DNA of 64,000 nt from Opeltia flavorubescens (Eukaryota > Ascomycota > Lecanoromycetes > Teloschistales > Teloschistaceae): assembly GCA_000442125.1 (NCBI GenBank), contig KE546971.1, positions 1,614,583 to 1,678,582 of the forward strand, in the 5' to 3' direction. Positions within the stretch are counted from its first letter, which is position 1, and each line of letters starts with the position of its first letter. A model generated the notes under the pieces. It did not search any database and was not told the DNA's origin. It saw only the letters and a list, made by a program, of their open reading frames with translations. This document shows positions 43,355 to 54,104 of the stretch, piece after piece. The position numbers and the translations under genes were made by a program.

Positions 43355-44736
43355 CTAAACCTCCGTCCCGTACTGTTCATGTCCACTGTTGGAAGGTCTA
43401 TGCCCTTGGGTCGAGTTCCTGCCACTACTTACGTTAACCTCTGTCGTCTTCAATATGTTTCTAGGACCGATGTATTGGAGGATTCTGTCGGTACTGGTTG
43501 AATTTTTGGGACTGCCGATACCTGCGTAGGCTCTTGAATGGGTAGCGGGCAGGCGTGAGAGCCTCATGACAAACGACCTCTTGTCACATTGAGCGGTCGG
43601 GGGTCGACTATTGTCATAGGTAGAATCACGGTTGGATGGAATCCGGATTCGTTTGTTGAAAAGTGGACGGAGGCCGGGAAGAGAACCACCAATGAGCACA
43701 AAGTACATCTCAATGCTATAGATATGTCAGTGTCATTTTGCTTGACGTAAGACGTGCCATGAGCTTACGTGTTCCACAATACCAGCTCTGCAACAGCATC
43801 TATCACTCGATTTAGTGGAGTGCGAACAGAGGGGGCCGTGATTAGTTCTACTCACAGGTCAAGTCTTTCGTCTGGGCAACTACGCCGATCTTGCTTGTTC
43901 GCATAATCGCGGACGTAGCAGCACTTTTAGAAGTCAGCCGCATAAAAAGATCATATAGGTGCGAGATACATACACAAGACCAAACGCGAAGAGAAGAGAT
44001 AATGACAATTTCTTCGCGAGTTCGATTTGAAGGTTCCAAAAGAGGAGTATGGGATAAATAGCCAGCGCGACATCAACGAGAGATGACACACCTAGGCTTT
44101 CAGCAGGAATCCCGTTCTGTATTGAAGGAGTAATAGATAATACTCACTGCCTTGGACATAACCGAAATTCCGGTTCCTGTCACGGTGATTACAAGTTCCG
44201 GGGACATCGGGTCGCCATAACTTTTGTGAGGGTGTGCACTGCGAATATATCAGACCAAGGGATGCTGACATGAAGATGACCTGTAACGCGATGGTGGACC
44301 AAACGAAGATCTTTCTTGCTTTGGCGTGTTTTGGCCCATGAAGGGTTACCAGCAAAGCTGCGATGGAAATTTTGCCTGTGGTATTGGCGAGTAGCTGCAG
44401 AGGCTGCGCTTGCCATATGTAGGTTTGAACCAGGTTATTTTGATCGTGACTGAGACTCTGGATATGTCTACCGAGACCATTGTGAATGGCGAGAGCAACC
44501 ATAACTTGGCTGACGGACGCCATCAGCTGCGCCGAGCTATATATCAGCTTCAACATCTTAGAAAAGGTATCGAGGGAACATACAAATGCCAATACAGCGA
44601 TCCATGAAGGTAGCTTGAACGATCGTACAATGAAGACCTCCCCAACGATGCGAAGAATGAGTACGAGGAGTGTTACGGCAAAAAGCGTCCATGATAGCTC
44701 AAGGAGTAGCGATTCGAGGCTAGTATGCTCGACCAT
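43355..44736 (-). CDS. Pth11/SAT4-like membrane protein, second member
   Basis: Six exons (44584-44736, 44148-44526, 43974-44091, 43856-43923, 43769-43799, 43355-43715) give 369 residues. The first intron (44527-44583, GTATGT...GCGCAG, 57 nt) keeps the frame open if retained. I remove it because the helix spacing SWIAVLAF-LMASVSQVMVAL to NGLGRHI then matches the family. Landmarks are NGLGRHIQS, YSQCTPSQKLW (the conserved QC.P..W loop), GYVQGSVSSLVDVALAIYPI, WNLQIELAKKLSLSLLFAFG and the final helix EMYFVLIGGSLPGLRPLF. The tail is about 100 residues, Ser/Arg-rich. Exon 5 is only 31 nt. It is likely plasma-membrane; no CFEM domain. It is not a recent copy of the 7.6-8.9 kb gene. Confidence 0.87.
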
Positions 44737-45709
44737 GATTGCTGGAGCTACTGGTTGAGCGCCGTCGTCGGAGCTAAACACTAGGTTAAGTTGATGGTAG
44801 AACTACCTTGGTGGGTCAGAAATGACGTTTGAAGGCATGGCAAGATCACTGCCTTCAATGTGATGAGTGATTGGCGGTAAATGAAGTCTTTCGCTTCATG
44901 TGAGTAAACATCACATTTTGTGATGACCGAGCACATGTTATTCTTTCAACAAATACTTGCTTTTGTACAAGATTCGAGCATGCAAACAGCATATCTCTTT
45001 GGTTGTAGTACGATTGAGAGTACTCTATGAAAAGCATTGTGTTTCATATTTTCCAGAAGTTCCAATAGGGGGTTGGATCCCCACATCACCGTCATACGAG
45101 CAAAATTCGGCGGATTTGTGCATGCGGCATAAGCCTATGTAAGACATTCGGGATCTGTCGAGGGACTGGACCGCTCTTGTGGGACAATCCAATGTTGGCA
45201 GAATACACGGAATCCTGAGAAGGAATCAAGCGCGGCACCCTGCATGTCAACGAGTGTATGCGGACATGTCGAAGCGTTTGACTCTGTGTTCGATCCATGA
45301 CATAGTAGACTAAAGAGGAGCAGGTTCTCCGTGGATTTTCCATTCTCCTTTTATACCAGGCTATTTCCCACCAAATGATGGTAGAGGTCAAGATTGAGAC
45401 CGAATTCTGCCGGTGCTTCAGCCATGGTTCAGCGTGGCAAGTCTCGTGCTGTTAAAGAAAACAAATGGGTCAATTTCACGATATATGGCGTCAATAACAT
45501 TGTGTATCATTGAAACGGGGCACACTGGAATATCGAGTGCGCCAACTCTCAGAGTAGGATAAAATTGAGTATCATGGAGATCCGAAGTAACGTCGACGCT
45601 GACTAAGCACCTGCTTTCACTTGGCAACCTTCGTCATCGAAGATTGCCTTCACATCTCTTTCACCTCCAGCTGCAAGTTCATAGATTGATGTCCAAGTAG
45701 AAAACCACA
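44737..45709. other. Divergent intergenic region, Pth11-like and MSH4
   Basis: This is 973 nt between two divergent starts. ORFs in it (for example 45092-45391 minus) have no domain. The MSH4 leader side is pyrimidine-rich near 45640-45670. Confidence 0.5.
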
Positions 45710-48700
45710 ATGTCTCGCAGCAGATCGGTGGCCTACACGTCAGCATCGACATCGTACCCGGAAGACACTACAACCACTGCACGACCGGACACAAGCCGGA
45801 CCAGTACTGGTAGGCCACGAACTGCTCGCCCGAGGACTGCTGCATCCACATTGGTCAGTGGCAAACAGGATATCATTTGTGCTGTCAGTGAATCCAGAGG
45901 TATCTCACCAGTCGTTGGATTAGCGTTCGTCAATGTCTCCACTACCGAGGCTGTTCTGTGTCAGATATCCGACAATCAGACATATACCAGAACACTGCAC
46001 AAACTCCAAGTATATGCACCCACCGAGCTATTGCTCATGACCACTGCTGCTCATCCTAAATCTAAGCTCTATGCTATTATTGAACTCAATGCTCCAGTCG
46101 ACATTCCAGATCTTCGTATCACTGTCATTGATCGAAAGTACTGGTCTGAAACGGCTGGTCTTGAATACATCCAGCGATTGGCTTTCAAACAGGATGTGGA
46201 AGCGATCAAGGTGTCCGTAGGAGGGAACTTCTACGCAACATGTTGCATCGCTGCCGTTTGTCCATTTCTTTCTTTTTCTCTCCTACGTGTCTACTAAATC
46301 TCATGCTAGGTGCTCAAGTACATTGAGCTCGCTCTTTCCTTTTCCTACCCTTTTCATTCCTTACGATTCAAATATGAGACCTCGGAAGGATCGATGATGA
46401 TTGATCTGTCAACCATTTCCTCCTTGGAGCTGATTCAAAACTTGCAGAATCCGAAATCAAGAGATTGTTTGTATGGCCTTCTCAATGAGACGTTAACTCC
46501 CATGGGTGCGCGACTCTTGAAAAGCCAGCTCCTGCAACCATTGACTGACGCCGAAATGTTGGAGAAGAGGTATGATGCATTGGAGGAGCTTGCCACTAGG
46601 GAAGATGTCTTTTTCGCCGTCCGGCAAGGTTGGGATTCAACCCTGGTCAAAGCATCTGATATTAAAGTCACTGATACTCGATTGTAGCATTGAAAGCTTC
46701 TGTAGATGTCGATCGCATACTTACCGCGGTACGAAGAATCACTCCAATGCTTTACCAGTCTCACAGATTAGCAGATTACCATGAATCCAATCAACCCGCC
46801 AATCCAGTTTTACGAGCAGGCAATTAATAATGTGATCGCACTAAAGCAGTACGTGAAATCGATACCGATTATCTTTGAGGCTCTGGCAACGGTCAGGAGC
46901 GAGCTATTACTTTCCATAAATGANGTCCGTTAAGCTTGAAGGGACTGGTCGAACAACCTGACGGATCTAGCTTTGTGCTCCTGAGGAAATAGCCAATGTC
47001 CAGAGACTGATTGATGACACTATCAACGAGGACATTACCTACCAAAAAAACCCGTTGGATCTGAGGAATCAGCGAACATATGCTATTAAGGTAGAAAGTT
47101 CATTTCACACAATCCTCGTCACTAATGTGTGCACTAGTCGGGTGTCAACGGTTTTCTTGATGTTGCAAGACAGACGTACAAGGAAGCCAACGCAGATGCT
47201 TATCAGCTTGTGACTGATTTAGGCCGTAATTACTTACGACCTCTCTCATTCCGTCTTGTCGCTCACATATCTTAGAAACGCATGGCATCGCACTTGAGAT
47301 GAAATACGACACTGCAAGACAGTACTACATTCGAGTTCCTGTCTCGGAGATAGAGGAGCGCAACCTACCCGACGTCTTCATCAATGTTTTCAAGAGGAGG
47401 AGCTTCGTCGAATGTCAAACACTGGATCTGGTCAAGCACAACCAGAAAATTATCGATTCCCATCACGAGGTGGTGCTCTTGAGCGATAAGAGCGTTCAGC
47501 AGCTGATTAATGATGTCCGCGAGGATATCGCACCTCTTTTCAAGACTGGCGAGGCGATCGCCCTTTTGGACATGCTTGCTTCCTTCGCACAGCTAGTCAC
47601 CTTGTATGATTACTGCCGGCCAGAGTTGACCGCAACTCTTGCCATCCAAGCCGGCCGACATCCCATCCGAGAGAAGATCCATAAAGAAAGATTTGTTCCT
47701 AACAACGCCCTTGCGGGTGAGCAATCCCGCTTTCAGATCATCACTGGTTGCAACATGAGCGGCAAAAGCACCTACATCCGTTCCCTGGCCCTTATGGCCA
47801 TCATGGCCCAAATCGGATGCTTCGTCCCAGCTACATATGCCTCCTTCCCCATCCGCCACCAGCTCTTCGCCCGTGTATCGTCAGACGATAGCATCGAAGC
47901 TAATGTCTCGACATTTGCCTCCGAGATGCGCGAAATGGCCTTCATACTCAATAACATCGATCGCCGTTCCTTAATCATCATCGACGAACTCGGTCGTGGC
48001 ACTAGTACGCGAGATGGACTGGTCATCGCCATCGCCATCGCTGAAGCCTTGATTGAGAGTAAAGCGCTCGTGTGGTTCGTGACGCATTTCCGCGAACTCG
48101 CACACATTCTCTCCGAGCGCGCTGGTGTGGTGAGTTTCCATCTCCAAGTCGATATCAGCCCTCAACGCGATCGCATGACGATGCTCTACACCATCCAGCA
48201 AGGCTGCGTGAAAGAAAGCCATTACGGTATTGCTATGGCGAAGGTTGCGGGTCTGCCGGATGATGTCATTCGTGTTGCGGAAACTGTTTCTGAGAAATTG
48301 GCAAGGGGGGTGCAGAGGAAGAGGAAGGGTTCGCGGGCGCTGAAGGTGGCGAGGAAGAGGAAGTTAGTGCTCGGGTTGAGGGAGCAGCTTCTTCAGGCGA
48401 GGGAGGGGAGGATGGAGGGTGGGGTTTTGGGGGCTTGGTTGAAGGCGTTGCAGGATGAGTTTGTGAGGAGGATGGCTGCTATTGATGAGGATGGGGAGGA
48501 GGAGGAGGAGGATGATGAAGGGGATGATGATGATGGAGCGGATGGAGGGGAGGGAGAGGAGGTAGCTGAAGAAGGCGGTGGGAAGGACAGAACTGAGCAA
48601 CGGAGAGATGAGAAGGGATTGAGGAGTGAAAGGGTCGAATTAATCGATGATGACGACAATGATGATGGAGGAAAGTCAGATGCGGAGAGTCTGGTCAGGG

Positions 48701-48765
48701 ATCTTCCAGGGTTGAGAACGGGAAAGGTGTATGAGATGAGCGGTGCGATGCCGGTAAAGGAGTAG
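45710..48765 (+). CDS. msh4: Meiotic MutS homologue MSH4
   Basis: Seven exons (45710-46255, 46310-46628, 46688-46728, 46775-46924, 46971-47090, 47138-47225, 47276-48765) give 917 residues. A Ser/Thr/Arg-rich start is followed by MutS connector and core domains (HSLRFKYE, ISSLELIQNLQNP, TLTPMGARLLKSQLLQPLTD, FYEQAINNVIALKQYVKSIP). The ATPase has Walker A GCNMSGKST at 579-587, Walker B IIIDELGRGTS with Asp-Glu at 658-659, and WFVTHFREL. Msh4 with Msh5 stabilises crossover intermediates in meiosis. One unresolved base (46924) is the third base of the last codon of exon 4; GAT or GAC would read SINDLCAPEE across the junction. The last 95 residues (from about 823) are a long acidic, repetitive tail after the helix-turn-helix region. 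Walker A has Cys after Gly, as I recall for fungal Msh4. Confidence 0.95.
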
Positions 48766-50267
48766 GCAAGTAGCATCTCATACATCTTGCGAATTTAGGA
48801 ATTTGCCTTAGCGCTAGGAATGTAATAGTTTTTGTACCGTCTGGCATTTGGTCGTCTCGGTCTGCCGCTAGTGGGGTGATTATTAGTGGAGCTTTCTCTG
48901 TTTTTGACCCTTTTTTTTGTGGGGGGATATGTAGGAAGGAAGGAAGGAAAGTGACGGTGGAAGATTTGATCAAGCGGACTTTATCTACAGATTATCGCTT
49001 TGTTCTACAGGTCGGGTTGATGGGAAAGGAAGGAGGAACAGCAGACGATGTGATAGGATGGACTTTTTTGCTTCCTTCTTTCCCTCAACGATAGTTCGAG
49101 GAATGAAGGGTTTAAGTGTCATACACGTATCATGCCACCGTTGTATCACGAATTAAAAATAACCTTTTATGTGAAAGAACGGAGAGGCGCGAGAAAAGGG
49201 GCGTGATATTGGGGAGGGATTGGGGATTGCGGCATTTGTTACTTGGTGGCTGTTGAAGGGTAGTAGATAGATCTCCATGAAGAGATGATGGGGTTCAGAT
49301 TCGACGTGTTTTCTTGTCCTGTGGAAGAGATAGTTGGATTTGTTGATGGTCGAGTCTCTACCAATACCTTTAATTTAGGGGTGTGGGTTTGTTTTGGCGT
49401 GGCTTAAGGTTTTGGATGGGGGATTATAGAGACTTGAGCTCAATGGGTGTGGCAGCGAACGGGAGGACAACTTGGGGCTGGGAGGGGATTGGTTGTAGTG
49501 GTATGGTTGTTTTGAGGTAGGATTGGGGGGACAGGGGATGGAAGGCATGATGGATAAGATCACAGTATTAGAGGGAGGTAATCAGCAGTGCATTCTCGGT
49601 GGTATCAAACTTCTGATAGAAACGATCGGTTGTCACCTTCTGTTTCTGCCCTAGACTAATTGCGTGGCTCCTGCTGGTGACAGTGCAGATAACTTTCGTA
49701 GAGGTAAATGTAGGCTGGGGGATCGAGGGTGCGGGTTTGATGCTGGGTGAAATGGAGGGATGGATATGGCCTAGGTGAAGGAAAGTTGGAATTTGGAACG
49801 ATGAAGGGATGGGGAAGCTTGCCAAAATCGGTGGGAAGGATGGTTTGTTGTAACGGTGATTGATGGGTTATGTCCGAGGAGACGATGTGAGCTTTCGAGT
49901 GCAGATGGTTAGAGTCTTTTAGGGGAACGGCATGAAGAATCGGGAGGCCGAGGAATTGTGGTAAAGGACATCTCAACATCTGCATGGTGTAGGTTGGAGA
50001 ACTCCAGTCATGAATGGGAGGTTTTTTGAAAATGAATCTTAGCATTGCCAAAGCTACCTGAGCGGGATTCTGAAATTATCTGCAGATTTGAGAGTTTCGC
50101 TTGCGAGTTGTCTGATTTGCAAAATCCGACTTGGATCGATCTCCATTGAGTGTTAAAGCCCGCGTAGGTATCGATGGTCCCTCCTAGTGAAATGTGGTAC
50201 CGGGACGAGCTGAGTAATTTATGAGAGTTCCAGGTGGAAGATACATTGTTGATTGCTCCACGTGGAA
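48766..50267. other. Convergent intergenic region, purine-rich
   Basis: This is 1.5 kb between MSH4 and the 3' end of the first F-box gene. The plus strand is strongly G/A-rich through much of it (a GGAA repeat near 48934-48949; many GGGA tracts at 49180-49900), which makes long proline/serine-rich spurious ORFs on the minus strand (for example 49656-50051). No gene is called. Confidence 0.5.
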
Positions 50268-51644
50268 TCACAACAATGAAGCAGACTCTGAATTTAAGTC
50301 TGAAAACATAGCTGAGAATCGATCAAATAGTCCCGCAATTTTCAAATGGGCAGCAATCCTCAGCTGTGGGCGCCGAGTTCTCAGGGCATTAAGCTTCTGC
50401 CTAAGCTCCTCTAGAGTCCAGTCCCAGCACTCGGCTTCCAAGAGGTCGTCGGAACAGGTAATCTGCTCCAAGCTCGTAGGAAGAATATCGTCCAAGGTTG
50501 GCGATGGCAGGTGATTCCTTGCACTCCATCCAAGGAGCATGACCAGGGGCACTTTCAGAGATCTTAATTTCGTCAAGCTACTCATGTCTCCAAGGGTGCC
50601 AGATATTCCATATTCATAATTGTCCAGGTCGTCCAGAGAGGTTGATTTTCCATGTTGGTGAAAGCCGATGGACAGGGCCAAGTGCTCTTGAGTATCGGCA
50701 CGTATCTGGACCGCCCTTCGCAGCCAATCGCAAGCAAGTAGCGATTCATCACTTGGTAATAGATCATTCGTCCGTATAAATCCCACATTGCAACGGAAAT
50801 GATGCTCAAAACGTTTCAGGTTGGGTAGCTTTTCTAGGAGCTGCTCCAAGACGACCAAGTTGACATTGCTGAATTGAAGGTTCAAGGTGTGGAGCGTTGG
50901 CAGTCGAGGGACACTGCTCGCCCATCCGTAGCGTCCGTTGGATACGCCTTCATCTGTCAAGCATAAGGTCATACTTTTGATTCTTGGAAGCAGAAAGAGT
51001 TTGACTCGGTCTTCAAGGCGGCCAGAGTCCTGGTCGCGGTACGTAGCGGGCTTGCCACAAGCTTCAATCGTTTCCAGGGACTTCAAACGCTCATCAGGCT
51101 GACTCCAAACCAGCTTGTATGCAAACATAGCGTTCGTTATCATCATAGTTGGGCCGCGTATAAGGTTTTCTGGCCTAGGCTTCGGATTAATTCCAAGTTG
51201 AATGCTTCGTAATGCTGGTAGTGCATGAAGAAGGAAAGCAACAGCCGCATCCACACTCCTATCCCCTCCGGTCGCGAGTTCGCCGATGACGAGGCTAGCC
51301 AGATAAAATGCCTTTGGAACACGTTCCGCAAGCACAGCTACCTCGTTCGGCGATAGTGGTTCGAGTGGGGCCCATTTGGAGCCTTTCGGATGTGCGACAA
51401 AACGGAGAGACTTGACGAATGCTGCTCGACCAGGCCAATACAAGATCATGCGGACGAACGATCTCAGAGGTTGTGTTGCTTGATGATTCCGGTGGGCCCC
51501 ATGCGTGAAGACAACATGACGGTACAGGCTTGGTTGACAGTGGATCGAAAGTACCTTGTTGACGCGAGCGAGCTCTTTCAGGTCACGAATACCAAGTAGG
51601 TCAATGATGTCGGTCAACAACTCTTCTGGTAATTGTAGTAGCAT
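50268..51644 (-). CDS. F-box/LRR-like protein, tandem copy 1
   Basis: A single-exon ORF of 458 residues starts at the ATG at 51644 (MLLQLPEELLTDII). The F-box is at the start (LPEELLTDIIDLLGIRDLKE then LARVNKVLSIHCQPSLYRH). Leucine-rich irregular repeats follow (AAVAFLLHALPALRSIQLG, VPRLPTLHTLNLQFSNVNL, LEQLLEKLPNLKRFEHHFR). The frame is open 42 codons upstream, but that part has no ATG before an unlikely sequence. It probably works as a substrate adaptor of SCF ubiquitin ligases, by analogy. It shares its plan and many residues with the gene at 52599-54104 on the same strand, so the two arose by tandem duplication. Confidence 0.8.
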   Translation of the reverse strand: MLLQLPEELLTDIIDLLGIRDLKELARVNKVLSIHCQPSLYRHVVFTHGAHRNHQATQPLRSFVRMILYWPGRAAFVKSLRFVAHPKGSKWAPLEPLSPNEVAVLAERVPKAFYLASLVIGELATGGDRSVDAAVAFLLHALPALRSIQLGINPKPRPENLIRGPTMMITNAMFAYKLVWSQPDERLKSLETIEACGKPATYRDQDSGRLEDRVKLFLLPRIKSMTLCLTDEGVSNGRYGWASSVPRLPTLHTLNLQFSNVNLVVLEQLLEKLPNLKRFEHHFRCNVGFIRTNDLLPSDESLLACDWLRRAVQIRADTQEHLALSIGFHQHGKSTSLDDLDNYEYGISGTLGDMSSLTKLRSLKVPLVMLLGWSARNHLPSPTLDDILPTSLEQITCSDDLLEAECWDWTLEELRQKLNALRTRRPQLRIAAHLKIAGLFDRFSAMFSDLNSESASLL

Positions 51645-52598
51645 GGTTGGGAATCTAGGCTGGAAGCACTGCAGCAAGTCAACTTTGAGTCGGTGATCCT
51701 CCGGGTGAGGAAGATAGTGGGGGAATTTACGCCTGATTCGACAGTAACTCGATGTTCGTCTTACCCCCACTGCATTAGTCTGGTATCGTTGCTGTGCGGT
51801 GACTTGTAGGCACCGAGTGCTACTGTAGATGAGGTGGGTGAGTTAAGAATTGTTCCACATTGCATCCTCATGAAGTGGATGTGAGCTTCTTAGCGGGAGC
51901 CATAATCACTGGGAAGTTGGATATTTGAGGAGGAAGAGAGGGGTGATCGGGAGATGTCAGTATGAAGACCGTCCGCGGACATGAAAATAATGAGCGGAGA
52001 AAGTGATGAAGACTTCATCATGTTGACAATCAGTGTGCAATAGAAACAAGTTCCATTCAGGAAGACCAGAGATACGTCATGCATGCCTCTGCAATGACTT
52101 TGCCTTTTCTCTATTCTGGACCGAAGTGAACGCTATTGAAGGGAAGTAGCTCATGGCTTTTTCCAGCCAAGTAGAACAAGCTTTAAAGGCAGGCACGTTG
52201 CTGAGATTCAACGGGATTTAACGGTACATTTACTTCGAGACATGCTGCTGATTACGTCATTTAGGAGATCCTATCTAGTGCCTTGGCACAACCCTTAAAC
52301 TCAATTGTGCTTAGCTTATTATCCAGAAATTTCTGGTGGTTGATATTGGAAATCTCTCCCTATCTGAGTGGTCTGAGAATGGACGCCAAAGCAGTGACAA
52401 GATGGCAGAAGAGAGAGTGTCGTGAAATCAGTGTACTGGTTTGAAAGAACGCCAACTGAATCCACCAAGCAATGTCGATGGATCACCCGACGCAAAATAG
52501 GAGGGAGGCTATGGGAAGTTGTCGAGGGTATGCAATGTGGTCTGAAGTGCCTTTTTTATCCAGACCTTAACCATGTGGACTGTGAGTCGAGTTTGGAT
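51645..52598. other. Spacer between tandem F-box genes
   Basis: This 954-nt spacer includes the 5' side of copy 1 and the 3' side of copy 2. No gene or clear relic is seen. Confidence 0.5.
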
Positions 52599-54104
52599 TC
52601 ACGTGAGGATCCTGCCTTGCACTCCGTCTGGAGAGATTAGCAGGAAGGTAAGGAAGCAATAGAATTGAGCACACTCACATATTCGAGCTTTTGAATAATC
52701 ACACTCGAAGTGCTTAAAGTCAATGTCCCTCCCCAAACAAAGGTCCTTCATGTTTACATGTCCATCCTCCACCCAATTATGATCCAGGGAGTCTGCTCCG
52801 ATTTTGAAAGTTCTCAGGCGCCAGCTTGATTGAATCAAGGCCTTGAACTCTGCGATCACGTACTTGTCGAGCCATGTGAACTTGCTACTCGTCCCCATGT
52901 CACACGTGCAGGAAAATTCCAGGAGTTGATGAGGTAGGTTTGTACGCAGAAGATTCTGGTTCTCTCTGCATGGATATCCCACCAGCACGGCAAAAGGAGC
53001 CTGGAGGTACTCCAATGCAGTGAAACCTCTCAGGTCTCCGAGACATCCGATCAAGCCAAAATCATAATCCCATGCCTCTATCACCATATCGCCCCTACCA
53101 TCTATCATATCCCAAGGCACCAAATCGAAAAGGAAATCGATAGACAAGACCAGACGTTCCAGTGAAGTAGCCCGGAGTTCAAGGATCGCTCGTAGGGCTC
53201 GGCAGTCCAGCCAGTCTCTCGCACGGTCCGGAGAGTTCACATCACGGCGAAGATGGTACTCAAAGTGTTTGAGTTTGGGTACTGACCTCGTGATGATCGC
53301 TCTGAGATCTTCGAGGCCGATATCGCTACGCTGAAGGATCAATGTACGCAAAGACGGTAGAGTAGGGAACGATCGAGGCCAATGCAGCGGTAGATCTCCG
53401 TCTTTCAGGCTGATGTTGAGGACCGTGATCTTTGGGAGGTAAAGGAACCGTAGCACTTCGATGTCTCTAGCGCCACATCTATCCAGGCATCGAAATGCGA
53501 GACGATATGATACCTTCCTCAATTTAGGCAGACAAGTTGCCCGATCCGATGAGTCGACCTTGTGCTTGATAACATTACTGACAAATGACTGGTGAGGTGC
53601 TTCGCGATCAGGACAAAGATGGACCCCAAGCTTGATAGTTCGCAGAGCATGCAAGGAGAGTAGAAGAAACGCAATGGCGGCGTCGAGACATCGCTCTCCA
53701 CCAGATCTGAGCTCATCAACCAGCTGATCTGTTCTCTGGAAGTTTAATCCGGAGAGACTCTCTTCCATGTGAGATTTTTGAAAGGTAGTGCACGCAAATC
53801 TCCGCCAGTCTTGGGGACATTCGCCGCCCAATGTGAAGCTGACAAAGCGCAGGCTCTGTACGTATTTGCGTCGTTCTGGAAATCTTAGCATCACTCGCAG
53901 ACAGGAAAGCAACGGCGGCGGATCTTGGGCTTGATGCTTTTGATGGGTGAAGGTGAGACAATTGTATAGGTGTTTGTGGAGATGGTTCTGGACGCAAGCT
54001 GATAAATACTTGCTCACTCCGGCAATTTCTTTGTAGTCTGCTAGATCGAGTAGATCATAGACGTCTTTCATCAACTCTGGGGGTAATCTTGAGATATGAT
54101 CCAT
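52599..54104 (-). CDS. F-box/LRR-like protein, tandem copy 2
   Basis: Two exons (52679-54104, 52599-52627) join across a 51-nt intron with a GTGAGT donor, a GCTAAT branch-like site and a CTCCAG acceptor, and give 484 residues. The intron has no in-frame stop and is a multiple of three, so retention would only lengthen the tail. F-box at the start (MDHISRLPPELMKDVYDLLD then LADYKEIAGVSKYLSACV). Leu-rich repeats share motifs with copy 1: the FTHxxH segment, SLRFVSFTLGG, GGERCLDAAIAFLL and ALRTIKLGVHLCPD. It is likely an SCF adaptor; the substrate is unknown. Divergence from copy 1 is large, so the duplication is not recent. Confidence 0.8.
   Translation of the reverse strand: MDHISRLPPELMKDVYDLLDLADYKEIAGVSKYLSACVQNHLHKHLYNCLTFTHQKHQAQDPPPLLSCLRVMLRFPERRKYVQSLRFVSFTLGGECPQDWRRFACTTFQKSHMEESLSGLNFQRTDQLVDELRSGGERCLDAAIAFLLLSLHALRTIKLGVHLCPDREAPHQSFVSNVIKHKVDSSDRATCLPKLRKVSYRLAFRCLDRCGARDIEVLRFLYLPKITVLNISLKDGDLPLHWPRSFPTLPSLRTLILQRSDIGLEDLRAIITRSVPKLKHFEYHLRRDVNSPDRARDWLDCRALRAILELRATSLERLVLSIDFLFDLVPWDMIDGRGDMVIEAWDYDFGLIGCLGDLRGFTALEYLQAPFAVLVGYPCRENQNLLRTNLPHQLLEFSCTCDMGTSSKFTWLDKYVIAEFKALIQSSWRLRTFKIGADSLDHNWVEDGHVNMKDLCLGRDIDFKHFECDYSKARICECAQFYCFLTFLLISPDGVQGRILT

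Noticed and set aside
49568-50051. Overlapping Pro/His-rich ORFs on the minus strand
   Set aside because: They arise from purine-rich DNA on the plus strand and show no conserved feature.
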